A stretch of 56,248 nucleotides of DNA from Sphingomonadales bacterium. GTDB lineage: Bacteria; Pseudomonadota; Alphaproteobacteria; Sphingomonadales; Sphingomonadaceae. Positions 1 to 8,230 of the stretch are shown one piece after another. Under the pieces are notes generated by a model. The model saw only the letters and a list, made by a program, of their open reading frames with translations, had not been told where the DNA came from and searched no databases. Each line of letters starts with the position of its first letter. The stretch's first letter is position 1. The DNA lies in NCBI GenBank assembly GCA_025351405.1, contig JANXVZ010000034.1, forward strand, positions 1 through 56,248. The letters are read 5' to 3'. Made by a program: the position numbers and the translations under genes.

Positions 1-286
1 GGTTGAAGACTTGCCCGACCAGTTGTTCGCCGCGGCGAGTGAGCAGCGGCTGGTCGCTGGCCCGGCCCTTGCCACGGAAGGAGGAGATATAGATCGCGAC
101 CGAAACGAAGCTGAGCGCGACGAAGGCCACCGCCTGCCACAGCTCCGTCAGCGGCAACAACCACACCAGCAGGAAGGTGCCGGCCGCGGCGAATCCCAGC
201 CAGAGCATGAAGGCGCCCGGCGCGAAGGCTTCCGCCGCCATCAGCAGCAATGCCGCGCAACCCCAGAAGATCATCACCCGGCTCAT
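1..286 (-). CDS. NfeD-family membrane protein (3' end outside window)
   Basis: The visible N-terminal part (about 95 residues) starts with ATG at 286 and runs off the left edge. It has at least two hydrophobic segments (roughly residues 5-28 and 35-65), then a short polar stretch ending in a TRRGEQLVGQ motif. That motif is the usual entry into the soluble OB-fold (NfeD C-terminal) domain, which lies outside the window. Its start codon lies one base beyond the TGA of the upstream qmcA gene, so the two are probably translated together. NfeD proteins are partners of SPFH/stomatin proteins in the inner membrane, and the pairing here matches that. The function of the pair (membrane microdomain quality control) is family knowledge, not shown by the sequence. 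Confidence 0.8.
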   Translation of the reverse strand, partial: MSRVMIFWGCAALLLMAAEAFAPGAFMLWLGFAAAGTFLLVWLLPLTELWQAVAFVALSFVSVAIYISSFRGKGRASDQPLLTRRGEQLVGQVFN

Positions 287-287
287 G

Positions 288-1244
288 TCAGGTTCCCGGC
301 AGTTGCGGCTGCTTGGCGGCAATCGCCGCCTTCTGCGTGGCCAGGCTGTCCTTGGCCAGTTCGGCGATGCCGGCGATGGAACCGATCACGCCGCTGACGT
401 CGGTGGGCAGGATGAACAGCTTCTGGTTCGGCGAGGCGGCGAAATCCTTCAGCGCTTCGATGTATTTCTGGGCGACGAAATAATTGATTGCCTGGACGTC
501 GCCCTGGGCGATCGCCTGCGACACCATTTGCGTTGCCTTGGCCTCGGCCTCGGCCGAGCGCTCGCGCGCCTCGGCGGCGCGAAAGGCGGCTTCGCGGTTG
601 CCCTCGGCCTCCAGGATCGTCGCCTGCTTCTCGCCCTCGGCCTTGAGGATGGCCGCCTGCCGGAAGCCCTCGGCCTCGAGGATGTTGGCGCGCTTTTCGC
701 GCTCGGCCTTCATCTGCCGGCCCATGGCGTTGACGATATCGGCGGGCGGCCGGATGTCCTTCAATTCGACGCGGGTGATCTTGATGCCCCAGGGGTGGGT
801 CGCCTGGTCGACGACGGTCAGCAGGCGGGCGTTGATGGCGTCGCGCTTCGACAGCGTTTCATCAAGGTCCATCGAACCCATGACGGTGCGCAGGTTGGTC
901 GTCGTCAGGTTGACGATGGCGTTGTACAAGTCGCTGACTTCATACGCCGCCTTGGCCGGATCGAGCACCTGGTAGAACACCACGCCGTCGACCCCGACGA
1001 TGGCATTGTCCTTGGTGATGATCTCCTGACCCGGAATATCGAGCACCTGCTCCATCATGTTTATGCGTTTGCCGACCCGATCGACGAACGGCGTGATGAG
1101 GTTGAAGCCGGGGCGCAGCGTCATGGTATAGCGGCCGAAGCGTTCGAGCGTGTATTCGAACCCCTGCCGCACGACGACCACCGCCTGCGCCAGACCGACG
1201 ACCGCGAGCACCAGCAAGGCAAGCGCGAAAATTCCGAAGTCCAT
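288..1244 (-). CDS. qmcA: SPFH/Band 7 paraslipin (QmcA-like)
   Basis: A 318-residue protein with one N-terminal membrane anchor (about residues 4-25), then an SPFH/Band 7 domain. The domain carries paraslipin landmarks: VERFGRY-like (here LERFGRY), KINMMEQVLD-like, RTVMGSMDLDE and HPWGIKITRVE. The second half is a long Ala/Glu-rich coiled coil with repeated EAEG/KAEGEKQ units, followed by AQKYIEALKDF and an IAGIAELAKDS tail. Length and motif order match E. coli QmcA closely. Start chosen because AGGAG lies about 8 bases upstream. It sits directly before nfeD, the usual paraslipin-NfeD arrangement. Likely role: oligomeric inner-membrane scaffold involved in membrane protein quality control. 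Confidence 0.92.
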   Translation of the reverse strand: MDFGIFALALLVLAVVGLAQAVVVVRQGFEYTLERFGRYTMTLRPGFNLITPFVDRVGKRINMMEQVLDIPGQEIITKDNAIVGVDGVVFYQVLDPAKAAYEVSDLYNAIVNLTTTNLRTVMGSMDLDETLSKRDAINARLLTVVDQATHPWGIKITRVELKDIRPPADIVNAMGRQMKAEREKRANILEAEGFRQAAILKAEGEKQATILEAEGNREAAFRAAEARERSAEAEAKATQMVSQAIAQGDVQAINYFVAQKYIEALKDFAASPNQKLFILPTDVSGVIGSIAGIAELAKDSLATQKAAIAAKQPQLPGT

Positions 1245-1319
1245 TGGGCTTGCTCCTGTTGCCGGTCACCGCTGTATAACGGGATAAATGGGATGCAGCG
1301 TAACGAATTGCGAGCCAGG

Positions 1320-2168
1320 ATGACCGAATTCACAAGGCCGAGACGTTCGGCGCTATACCTTCCCGCTTCGCGCGAATCCGCCGTTGCCAAGGCGCGCACC
1401 CTGGCGAGCGATTGCGTCATCCTCGACCTTGAGGACGCGGTGGCGCCCGACGCCAAGGACGCGGCGCGGGCGGCGGCGGTCGCAGCGGCTGCAGCGGGTG
1501 GCTGGGGGCGTCGCGAACTGCTGCTGCGGGTCAACGGGCTGGCGACGCGCTGGTCCGGCGCCGACTTCGCCGCCGCGCGGCAGGCCGGTTTCGCCGGGAT
1601 CGTCGTCCCCAAGGTCGATGGGCCGGAAGAAGCCGCGCAGGCCGTGGCCAGCGCCGCCGGGTTGCCGGTATGGGCGATGGTCGAAACGCCGCGCGCCGTC
1701 ATCGCCGCCGCCGCCATCGCCGCGACGCCCGGTGTCGCGGCGCTGGTTGCCGGCATGGCCGATCTTGCCAAGGACTTGCGCTGCCGGCCCGACGCCGCGC
1801 GCACGCCATTGCTGTACAGCCTGTCCGCCATCATCGTTGCCGCGCGCGCTGCCGGCATCCTGGCCCTCGATGGCGTGTTCACCGACATTCATGATGCTGC
1901 CGGGTTCGAGGCAGAGGCGCGGCAGGGGTTGATGCTGGGCTTTGACGGCAAGACCCTCATCCACCCGTCGCAGGTCGATGCCGCCAACCGGGTGTTTTCT
2001 CCCAGCGAGGCCGAAATCGCCGATGCCCATGGCCTGATCGCGGCGTGGACCGCAGCACGGGCCACCGGCGCCGGCGTCACCACCTACAAGGGCAAGCTGG
2101 TCGAAGTCCTCCATGTCGCCGAGGCCGAGCGCACCCTCGCCACGGCGGCGGCATCGCACGGGGTCTGA
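1320..2168 (+). CDS. HpcH/HpaI-type CoA ester lyase (CitE/citramalyl-CoA lyase-like)
   Basis: A 282-residue TIM-barrel protein of the CitE/malyl-CoA lyase family. The order of motifs is RSALYLPAS at the N-terminus, DLEDAV (metal/substrate site), a VETPRAV segment, GMADLAKDL, and near the C-terminus FDGKTLIHPSQVDAANRVF, all diagnostic of the family. Enzymes of this group cleave or form C-C bonds of malyl-, citramalyl- or citryl-CoA with Mg2+. The exact substrate cannot be read from sequence, and no citrate-lyase alpha or gamma subunit gene is nearby, so a stand-alone lyase is more likely than citrate lyase. An in-frame ATG at 1293 would add nine residues. I chose 1320 because homologous proteins begin close to the RSALYLPAS strand. 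It is divergent from qmcA. Confidence 0.85.
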   Translation: MTEFTRPRRSALYLPASRESAVAKARTLASDCVILDLEDAVAPDAKDAARAAAVAAAAAGGWGRRELLLRVNGLATRWSGADFAAARQAGFAGIVVPKVDGPEEAAQAVASAAGLPVWAMVETPRAVIAAAAIAATPGVAALVAGMADLAKDLRCRPDAARTPLLYSLSAIIVAARAAGILALDGVFTDIHDAAGFEAEARQGLMLGFDGKTLIHPSQVDAANRVFSPSEAEIADAHGLIAAWTAARATGAGVTTYKGKLVEVLHVAEAERTLATAAASHGV

Positions 2169-2315
2169 GCCGATCCGGTTCTTTTCTCCCATGGGTTGAA
2201 CTTGCCTTGCGCGTTACTTCGCGTTTACCAAGGTGGGCCGGGTGCGGGGGTTCACCGGGCGTTGCAACCTTGCGAAGGGACCGCCGTCCTGTCCGACCCC
2301 CAACTTTCCGCCACG

Positions 2316-3347
2316 ATGGCTGGCCTCGCCTTTGTCCTGGCGATGCTCGTCTGCATGAACGCTCGCCGCGTCGGCGATACCATCGGCCTGCTCGATTTTC
2401 CCGATGGCGATGGAGGCCGCAAGCGCCATAGCCGCATCACGCCGCTGGTCGGTGGCCTCGCCTTCATGCTGCCGGTTGTCGGGGCCGCGGTGCTGACGCC
2501 CGCCCTGGCGGCAGAACTCATGCCCTCTCCGGCGCTGCACCTGGCCTGGCTGGCGGCGACTGTGGCGGTGATGTTCAGCATCGGCGTCATCGACGATCGT
2601 TTTCACCTGTCGCCCAAGTTGCGGCTGGCGGCGGCGGTGGGAATGCTGCTGCTCGTCGTCTCCTATGCGCCGGATTTCAGCCTCGCCTTCCTGCGCTTTT
2701 CCGGCGCCGATACGCTGGTGCTGATGGGCACGCTTGGCGACGGCTTCACGCTCTTGTGCCTTGTCGGCTTGCTCAACGCCGTCAACATGGCCGATGGCAA
2801 GAACGGCGTTGTCGCCGGCATGGGGTTGATCTGGACGATCGTGCTCATCGTCCATTCGCCGACATGGCTGTTGCCCGTCTTGCTGGCCGCCGGCGTGGCG
2901 CTGGCGGTGGTGTGGGGCTTCAACATGGCCGGCAAGCTGTTTCTCGGCGATGGCGGCAGCTATGCGATCTCGGCATTTTTCGGATTGCTGGCAATCCACG
3001 CCTATAACCATGGTTTCGACGTCATGGGCGCCGATGATGTTGCGGTGATGTTCGCCATCCCCGTTTTCGATACGGTCCGCCTCATGGTGTCACGCGCCTT
3101 GCAGCGCCGGTCGCCGTTCGAAGGCGATCGCGACCATCTTCATCATCATCTTCATGCGCGGTTGGGGTGGCCGACCGGCCTGTGGATTTACCTGGCGATG
3201 GTGGCACTTCCCAATGCCGGGGCCTTGCTTTTTCCCGGTACCGGTGTCGCCTGGCTTGGCGCGTCGCTCGCGGCGTATATCCTGGTAATGCGGGCGACGC
3301 GGTTTGGCCCGGCGCTGCAGGCCAGCAGCAAAGCGCCGGCGGAATGA
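2316..3347 (+). CDS. Undecaprenyl-phosphate sugar-1-phosphate transferase (WecA/MraY-like glycosyltransferase 4)
   Basis: A polytopic protein of about 343 residues with roughly ten hydrophobic segments. The signature motifs of the polyprenyl-phosphate HexNAc-1-P transferase family are all present and in order: GVIDDRFHL (DDxx acidic pair), NAVNMADGKNG (NxxNxxDG), a LFLGDGGS loop, and the HxHHHL motif in DRDHLHHHLH near the C-terminus. The DRDHLHHHL form is that of WecA-type rather than MraY proteins. It should transfer a sugar-1-phosphate to undecaprenyl phosphate at the cytoplasmic face, starting a surface polysaccharide. No other polysaccharide genes are adjacent, so its product is unknown. 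The reading frame is open upstream, with no strong start before ATG 2316. A non-ATG start near 2290, preceded by GAAGGGA, would add about eight residues. Confidence 0.85.
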   Translation: MAGLAFVLAMLVCMNARRVGDTIGLLDFPDGDGGRKRHSRITPLVGGLAFMLPVVGAAVLTPALAAELMPSPALHLAWLAATVAVMFSIGVIDDRFHLSPKLRLAAAVGMLLLVVSYAPDFSLAFLRFSGADTLVLMGTLGDGFTLLCLVGLLNAVNMADGKNGVVAGMGLIWTIVLIVHSPTWLLPVLLAAGVALAVVWGFNMAGKLFLGDGGSYAISAFFGLLAIHAYNHGFDVMGADDVAVMFAIPVFDTVRLMVSRALQRRSPFEGDRDHLHHHLHARLGWPTGLWIYLAMVALPNAGALLFPGTGVAWLGASLAAYILVMRATRFGPALQASSKAPAE

Positions 3348-3411
3348 TGTCGCAGACACAGCTTTCGCTTGGCAAGCGCGCGCGACTGACATAGGTCCGC
3401 TGCCTCGATAT

Positions 3412-3486
3412 TGGGGCGTCGCCAAGTGGTAAGGCACCGGCTTTTGATGCCGGCATTCGCAGGTTCGAATCCTGCCGCCCCAGCCA
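3412..3486 (+). tRNA. tRNA-Gln (anticodon TTG)
   Basis: The acceptor stem TGGGGCG (3412-3418) pairs perfectly with CGCCCCA (3476-3482), followed by discriminator G and an encoded CCA (3484-3486). The anticodon stem CCGGC/GCCGG (3437-3441, 3449-3453) encloses the loop TTTTGAT, with anticodon TTG at 3444-3446. The T-arm contains GGTTCGAAT. All cloverleaf elements are present, and the U1-A72 pair type is typical of glutamine tRNAs. Confidence 0.97.
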
Positions 3487-3530
3487 GCATCGGCCGGCAT
3501 TGTCTCGCCGTCGCCCGTTCGGCTTTGCTG

Positions 3531-4442
3531 CTAGGCGTCGCTGAAACTGGCGCGCAGTCGCTGGCCGGCAAAATCCATGAACGCGCGCACCTTGGGTACT
3601 GTCAGTCGTGATTCGGAGGCGACAAGATGTACCGGAACCGCTGCCGGCTCGTCGTCGGGCAGCAGCACCACCAGCCGGCCGTCACGCACCTCCTGCTGGA
3701 TCTTGTAGCTCAGGATACGGGCGATGCCTTCGCCATCCACGGCCGCGCTTACCGCAGCTTCGTCGGCATTGACCATCAATCGTGGCCTGACGCGCACGGT
3801 GCGCGCCATCTTGCGGCCCGGCAGCGGCGGAAAGCTCCAGATGTCCTCGGGGCTGGTCGGTTCGATGGCGATGCAGTCGTGGTTGGCCAGATCGGATATG
3901 GCGGCGGGTGGCGGGCGGCGGGCAAGATAGGCCGGGGACGCACACAGCACCCGGCGAACCTCGCCGATTTTCAGCGCGATAAGCGATGAATCCTGCAGCG
4001 CCGCGATCCGCAGGGCAACATCGATGCCTTCGTCAACAAGGTTGGTCAGGCGGTTGAGCAACAGATAGCGCACCTGGATCTTGGGATGATGCCTGAGGAA
4101 CTCGTCAACGATCGGGCGCAGGATGCGGGTGCCGAACATCACCGGCGCGGTGATGTTGAGAACGCCGTGAGGGGCGGCAGCATGGCCGGCAACCGACAGC
4201 TCGGCCTCCTCCAGCTCGACGAGGACTCGCCGGCATACGGCAGCATAGCTTTCGCCAGCTTCGGTCAATTGCAACTTGCGTGTCGTCCGGTGCAGCAGTG
4301 GCGCCCCGACATGGGCTTCCAGCGCCACGACGGCGCGGGTTATTGCGGCGGGCGAACGGCTTAGCCGCTGGCCGGCCCTGGCAAGGCTGCCCTCGTTGAG
4401 CGCGGTAATGAACACGCGCATGCTGTCGAGACGATCGATCAT
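3531..4442 (-). CDS. LysR-family transcriptional regulator
   Basis: A 303-residue LysR protein. The first 60 or so residues form the winged HTH (MRVFITALNEGSLARAGQRL, then SPAAITRAVVALE), followed by a linker helix and an effector-binding domain beginning about residue 90 (GVLNITAPVMFG). The form belongs to the common subgroup whose targets are divergently encoded oxidoreductases or hydrolases. Immediately upstream, on the opposite strand, is a remnant fusing parts of an alpha/beta hydrolase and an SDR gene, so the regulator has probably lost its original neighbours as targets. The inducer cannot be inferred. Confidence 0.93.
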   Translation of the reverse strand: MIDRLDSMRVFITALNEGSLARAGQRLSRSPAAITRAVVALEAHVGAPLLHRTTRKLQLTEAGESYAAVCRRVLVELEEAELSVAGHAAAPHGVLNITAPVMFGTRILRPIVDEFLRHHPKIQVRYLLLNRLTNLVDEGIDVALRIAALQDSSLIALKIGEVRRVLCASPAYLARRPPPAAISDLANHDCIAIEPTSPEDIWSFPPLPGRKMARTVRVRPRLMVNADEAAVSAAVDGEGIARILSYKIQQEVRDGRLVVLLPDDEPAAVPVHLVASESRLTVPKVRAFMDFAGQRLRASFSDA

Positions 4443-4591
4443 TGTTTCGGCCGGCGAAATCTAGGCTGCCGCACGACAGTCATTCTGGCCTCCACGAAAG
4501 CAAATTATCCTCAACGATACGCCAAGTCTGGCACCCGATGGAGTCACGACGATGAATTCGCCCGATATGGTCACCGCCGATCGAAGGCACG

Positions 4592-4925
4592 ATTCGCAAC
4601 TGGTGGCGGCAGGGCATGATGGGCGGCACCAGGGCCGATTACGACTGCATCGCGGTGTTTTCCGAGACCGACCTGACCGCGGACCTGAAGGCGATCGACG
4701 TGCCGGTGCTGATTGAACTGGTCGACCCCCGGGCTGCGCGGTCTGGCCGGCGACGATGCTGCCCAGCAACAGACGCTGCTCGATCAATTCGCGCTCGGCG
4801 TGCCGCTGGGCCGGGTTGGCGATCCCGGCGAGATTGCCCGGGGTGCGCTGTTCCTGGCCTCCGGTGATTCGCGTTTCGTCACCGGCTCCGAGCTGTTTGT
4901 CGATGGTGGGGAAGGGCATAGTTGA
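4592..4925 (+). pseudogene. Fused remnants of a haloperoxidase-like alpha/beta hydrolase and an SDR
   Basis: Two gene fragments lie end to end in different frames. From about 4580 to 4722 the frame reads GTIRNWWRQGMMGG, then FSETDLTADLKAIDVPVL. This is an internal segment of non-haem chloroperoxidase-type alpha/beta hydrolases, normally located just before the catalytic Asp region. From about 4730 a different frame reads LGRVGDPGEIARGALFLAS, then FVTGSELFVDGG and a stop at 4925. This is the C-terminal end of a short-chain dehydrogenase. Neither fragment has its own catalytic residues: there is no GxSxG, no Rossmann TGxxxGxG and no YxxxK. The simplest reading is a deletion with endpoints in two neighbouring genes. 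Small open frames exist here (for example 4713-4925), but I do not regard them as functional. Confidence 0.7.
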
Positions 4926-4968
4926 TGGCGCACCGTTCCACTCAACCTTGTGAAATCTGAGGCCGGGC

Positions 4969-6003
4969 GTGGCAAGCGGGGCGGCGCCAGGGCCATCGGC
5001 AGCGATTCCCGCTGCTTCGGGCAGTGGACGGGATGCCGGAGCCCGGCGGCGGCTCGAATATCTGCCGGTGGCGCTGTTCGGGTCGGTCATGGGTCTATCG
5101 GGGTTGAGCATCGCCTGGCGTCTTGCCGCTGCACGTTATGGAACGCCGATCGTGGTGGCAGAGGCGATCGCGGTGGCGGCGGTGCTGGCCTTCGTTGCCC
5201 TCGCCAGCGCCTATCTCGTCAAGCTGGTCACCGCACCCGACGCCGTCGTTGCCGAGTTTCGCCACCCGATTGCCGGCAACCTGTTCGGGACGGTGCTGAT
5301 CAGCCTGTTGCTCTTGCCCATCGTGATCGCTCCGGTGGCGATCCGGGTCGCCCAGGTCGTGTGGCTTGCCGGTGCGGTGCCCATGCTGGGTTTTGCGTGG
5401 CTGGTGGTCGATCGCTGGATGGGCAACCGCCAGCAGACGCAGCACGCGACGCCGGCATGGATCGTGCCCGTCGTCGGACTGCTCGATGTCCCGCTGGCGG
5501 TGCCCGGCATCGCATTGCCCGCAGCCCATGGCCTGATGCTGCCGTGCCTCGCCATCGGCCTGTTTTTCGCGGTTCCGCTGTTCACGCTGGTGTTCGCCCG
5601 CCTGCTGTTCGAAACACCGTTGCCCGACGCGCTGCAGCCGAGCCTGCTGATCCTCGTGGCGCCCTTTGCCGTCGGCTTTTCCACCTATGTCGCAACGACC
5701 GGTCGCATCGATATGTTCGCGCACGCACTTTACGCGCTGGCGCTGTTCATGCTGGCCATATTCGTCGGTCGCTTGCGGCGCCTCGGTCAGTGCTGCCCGT
5801 TCCGCGTATCATGGTGGGCGGTCAGCTTTCCGTTGGCGGCCACGGCATCCGCCGCGGTGCGGTTTGCCGGGGCGCGGCCGGGGCTGGTTACCGATACCAT
5901 CGCCTGGGCGCTGCTGGCGTTGGCATCGCTGGTCATCGCCTGGCTCTCCATGCGCACGATCATCGGAATTCTGCGCGGCGAGTTGCGCACGTCCAGCACC
6001 TGA
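4969..6003 (+). CDS. TehA/SLAC1 (TDT) family membrane transporter
   Basis: A 344-residue, very hydrophobic protein with about ten predicted membrane spans after a polar Ala/Gly/Ser-rich N-terminus. The opening motif RLEYLPVALFGSVMGLSGLS and the repeating two-helix units match the tellurite-resistance/dicarboxylate transporter (TDT; TehA, SLAC1) family. Members are anion channels or C4-dicarboxylate carriers. The GTG start at 4969 is preceded by GAGG with 6-base spacing. It stands upstream of a truncated aspartate:alanine antiporter and aspartate decarboxylase, so transport of an acidic substrate for that block is possible but inferred. Only 49 bases separate its stop from the next start. Confidence 0.75.
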   Translation: MASGAAPGPSAAIPAASGSGRDAGARRRLEYLPVALFGSVMGLSGLSIAWRLAAARYGTPIVVAEAIAVAAVLAFVALASAYLVKLVTAPDAVVAEFRHPIAGNLFGTVLISLLLLPIVIAPVAIRVAQVVWLAGAVPMLGFAWLVVDRWMGNRQQTQHATPAWIVPVVGLLDVPLAVPGIALPAAHGLMLPCLAIGLFFAVPLFTLVFARLLFETPLPDALQPSLLILVAPFAVGFSTYVATTGRIDMFAHALYALALFMLAIFVGRLRRLGQCCPFRVSWWAVSFPLAATASAAVRFAGARPGLVTDTIAWALLALASLVIAWLSMRTIIGILRGELRTSST

Positions 6004-6052
6004 CTCGGAGTTGAAAACCGGCAAAGGGGGTGCGGCTGAAGCGACCGATCTC

Positions 6053-6586
6053 ATGGTGGTTTCGGCAGACATCGTGGTGGGCGGCCTCATAGGCGCGCTC
6101 AGCCTTCGGGTCGGCGGTATCCCGCTGGGGCTCTCGACATCCGGCGGCGCGTTGCTTGCCGGCCTGCTGCTTGGCTACTTCCGCGCCATCCACCCGACGC
6201 TGGGCAGCATCCCCGGCCCGGCGCTATGGCTGCTCAACACGCTGGGCCTCAACGTTTTCATCGCCATCGTCGGCATCAACGCGGCCCCTGGCTTCGTGGC
6301 GGGGCTGCAGGCGGTGGGCATCAGCCCGTTCCTGTGGGGTGCCGTTGCCACCAGCCTGCCGCTGCTTATCGCCGTGCTGCTCGGCCACCATGTCTTCAAA
6401 TTCCATCCCGCCATTCTCTTCGGGGTGTGCGCCGGTGTGCGGACGACGACGGCGGCGCTGGGCATGATCCAGGAAGCCGCGCGCAGCAAGGTGCCGGCGC
6501 TGGGATACGGCCTGCCCTACGCGGTCGGGCAGATGCTGCTGACGATTTTCGGCATGGCCATCGTGCTGATGACCAACGCGCGCTGA
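6053..6586 (+). CDS. C-terminal half of aspartate:alanine antiporter (AspT-like, truncated)
   Basis: The 178 residues correspond to only the second Asp-Al_Ex membrane domain of AspT/YidE-type AAE transporters. They include GGIPLGLSTSGGALLAG, HPTLG, LNVFIAIVGINAAPGFV, FHPAILFGVCAG, RTTTAALGMIQ and a YAVGQMLL end. Full-length family members have about 540-560 residues, with two such domains separated by TrkA-C domains. The first domain and both TrkA-C domains are missing. The frame stays open for 14 codons upstream of ATG 6053. The residues there (AEATDLMVV) resemble the natural lead-in to this domain, so the gene was cut in the middle, not simply annotated short. There is GGGGG about 20 bases before the ATG, so a half protein may still be made. 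It precedes aspD by 34 bases, the usual aspT-aspD order. Confidence 0.72.
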   Translation: MVVSADIVVGGLIGALSLRVGGIPLGLSTSGGALLAGLLLGYFRAIHPTLGSIPGPALWLLNTLGLNVFIAIVGINAAPGFVAGLQAVGISPFLWGAVATSLPLLIAVLLGHHVFKFHPAILFGVCAGVRTTTAALGMIQEAARSKVPALGYGLPYAVGQMLLTIFGMAIVLMTNAR

Positions 6587-6620
6587 GCATTTTCATCGAA
6601 CAAACCATCGGGAGACCATC

Positions 6621-8219
6621 ATGGACGTCATGACGTTGAAGCAATACGAGGCGCTCAGCCCGTTCGAGATCAAGGATTTTCTCGCCAAGGCGGCGATGAA
6701 GACCAGCTCGACATCGGCGCTGACATACATCAATGCCGGCCGCGGCAACCCCAACTGGATCGCCACCACCCCGCGCGAGGCGTTCTTCGCCTTCGGGCAT
6801 TTCGCCATTTCGGAAAGCAAGCGCGTTCTCGACCTGCCGCCCGGAATCGGTGGCATGGCGCGGGCACCGGGTATCGCGGCGCGGGCGCAAGCATGGCTGG
6901 CGGAGCATGGTTCATACCCCGGTGCCGACTGGCTGCTGGCGATGATTCCATGGGCGATCGCGCATTTCGGCTTCGAACCGGATGCGTTTGTCCATGAACT
7001 CGTCGATGCAATCATCGGCGATAACTACCCGGTGCCGGACCGGATGCTCATCCACAACGAACAGGTCGTCCGCGAATATCTGCAATGGGCGATGTGCGGC
7101 GACCCGGCGCCCGAGGGCAAGTTCAAGATCTATGCCGTCGAAGGCGGCACCGCGGCGATGTGCTATATCTTCAAGACGATGAAATCCAACCGGCTGCTCA
7201 ACCCGGGTGACACCATTGCGCTGGTCGTGCCGATCTTCACGCCGTATCTCGAAATGCCGCTCCTCGAGGATTATGCGCTCAATATCGTCAACGTCACGGC
7301 AACGCAGGAAAACGGCTTCCAGTTCAGCGACGAGGAGCTCGACAAGCTGCTCGACCCGACGATCAAGGCGTTCTTCGTCGTCAACCCGGGCAACCCCAGT
7401 GCCATTGCACTGTCCGACAAGGTCATCGCCAAGATCGGCGAGATTCTTGAAAAGCGGCCGGACCTGATCATCCCTACCGATGATGTCTATGGCACTTTCG
7501 TGCCGGGCTTCCGCGGGCTTCTCGGCGCCTTCCCGTACAACACCATCGGTGTCTATTCGTACAACAAGTACTTCGGCTGCACCGGCTGGCGGCTCGGCAC
7601 CATCGCGGTGCACGAGAACAACGTCTTCGACAAGCTCGTCGCGGCATTGCCGGAGGACACGTTCAAGCTGATCGACAAGCGCTACCATGCGCTGACACTG
7701 CATCCGCGCGATATCGGCTTCATCGACCGGATCGTCGCCGACAGCCGCGACGTCGCGCTCAACCACACCGCCGGATTGTCGCTGCCGCAACAGGTGCAGA
7801 TGATGTTCTTTTCGCTGTCGGAACTGATGGACAGCAAGAAGGATTACCAGCGCGGCTGCATCGGCATCGTCAAGAAAAGGGTGGAAGCGACGATCGAGGG
7901 CATGGGTATCGAAGTCGAGAAGGGCCCGCATTTCGACTATTATTACGGCCTGATCGATTGCGTGTTGTGGATGCGCAAATACGTCGGCGAAGAGGTCGTG
8001 GAGTGGGTGAAGGCCAATGTTCACCCGCTCGACCTCGTCTTCAAGCTGGCGGAAGATCACGGCATCGTGCTGCTCAACGGCGGCGGCTTCGATGCGCCGC
8101 CATGGTCGGTGCGCGTGTCGTTCGCCAACCTGCCCGACCATGTCTACGACGATATCGGCCGCGCCATCCGCGCCGTGGCGACCGGCTATCGCCAAGCTTT
8201 CGAAGCCAGCAAGGCATAG
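6621..8219 (+). CDS. aspD: Aspartate 4-decarboxylase (bifunctional, PLP-dependent)
   Basis: A 532-residue fold-type I PLP enzyme. Its length and landmarks match aspartate beta-decarboxylase: an N-terminal segment with GRGNPNWIATTPR, FVVNPGNPSA (aspartate aminotransferase-like), and the PLP lysine in YSYNKYFGCTGWRLG (Lys316). Later come NGGGFDAPPWSVRVS and a C-terminal helix. The enzyme converts L-aspartate to L-alanine and CO2 and retains transaminase activity. Reads start at ATG 6621 with GGGAG about 10 bases upstream. Its neighbours are a half AspT and a periplasmic asparaginase, so the block would take asparagine to aspartate to alanine. With intact AspT, this decarboxylation drives an electrogenic exchange. 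Here that cycle may be broken. Confidence 0.93.
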   Translation: MDVMTLKQYEALSPFEIKDFLAKAAMKTSSTSALTYINAGRGNPNWIATTPREAFFAFGHFAISESKRVLDLPPGIGGMARAPGIAARAQAWLAEHGSYPGADWLLAMIPWAIAHFGFEPDAFVHELVDAIIGDNYPVPDRMLIHNEQVVREYLQWAMCGDPAPEGKFKIYAVEGGTAAMCYIFKTMKSNRLLNPGDTIALVVPIFTPYLEMPLLEDYALNIVNVTATQENGFQFSDEELDKLLDPTIKAFFVVNPGNPSAIALSDKVIAKIGEILEKRPDLIIPTDDVYGTFVPGFRGLLGAFPYNTIGVYSYNKYFGCTGWRLGTIAVHENNVFDKLVAALPEDTFKLIDKRYHALTLHPRDIGFIDRIVADSRDVALNHTAGLSLPQQVQMMFFSLSELMDSKKDYQRGCIGIVKKRVEATIEGMGIEVEKGPHFDYYYGLIDCVLWMRKYVGEEVVEWVKANVHPLDLVFKLAEDHGIVLLNGGGFDAPPWSVRVSFANLPDHVYDDIGRAIRAVATGYRQAFEASKA

Positions 8220-8230
8220 GGGTGACACGC

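Noticed and set aside
177-1319. Long plus-strand frame upstream of the CoA lyase
   Set aside because: It is antisense to qmcA; only the part from 1320 encodes a recognisable protein.
3412-4925. tRNA-associated genomic island beginning at tRNA-Gln
   Set aside because: No repeat of the tRNA 3' end was noticed downstream and neighbouring genes have native composition.
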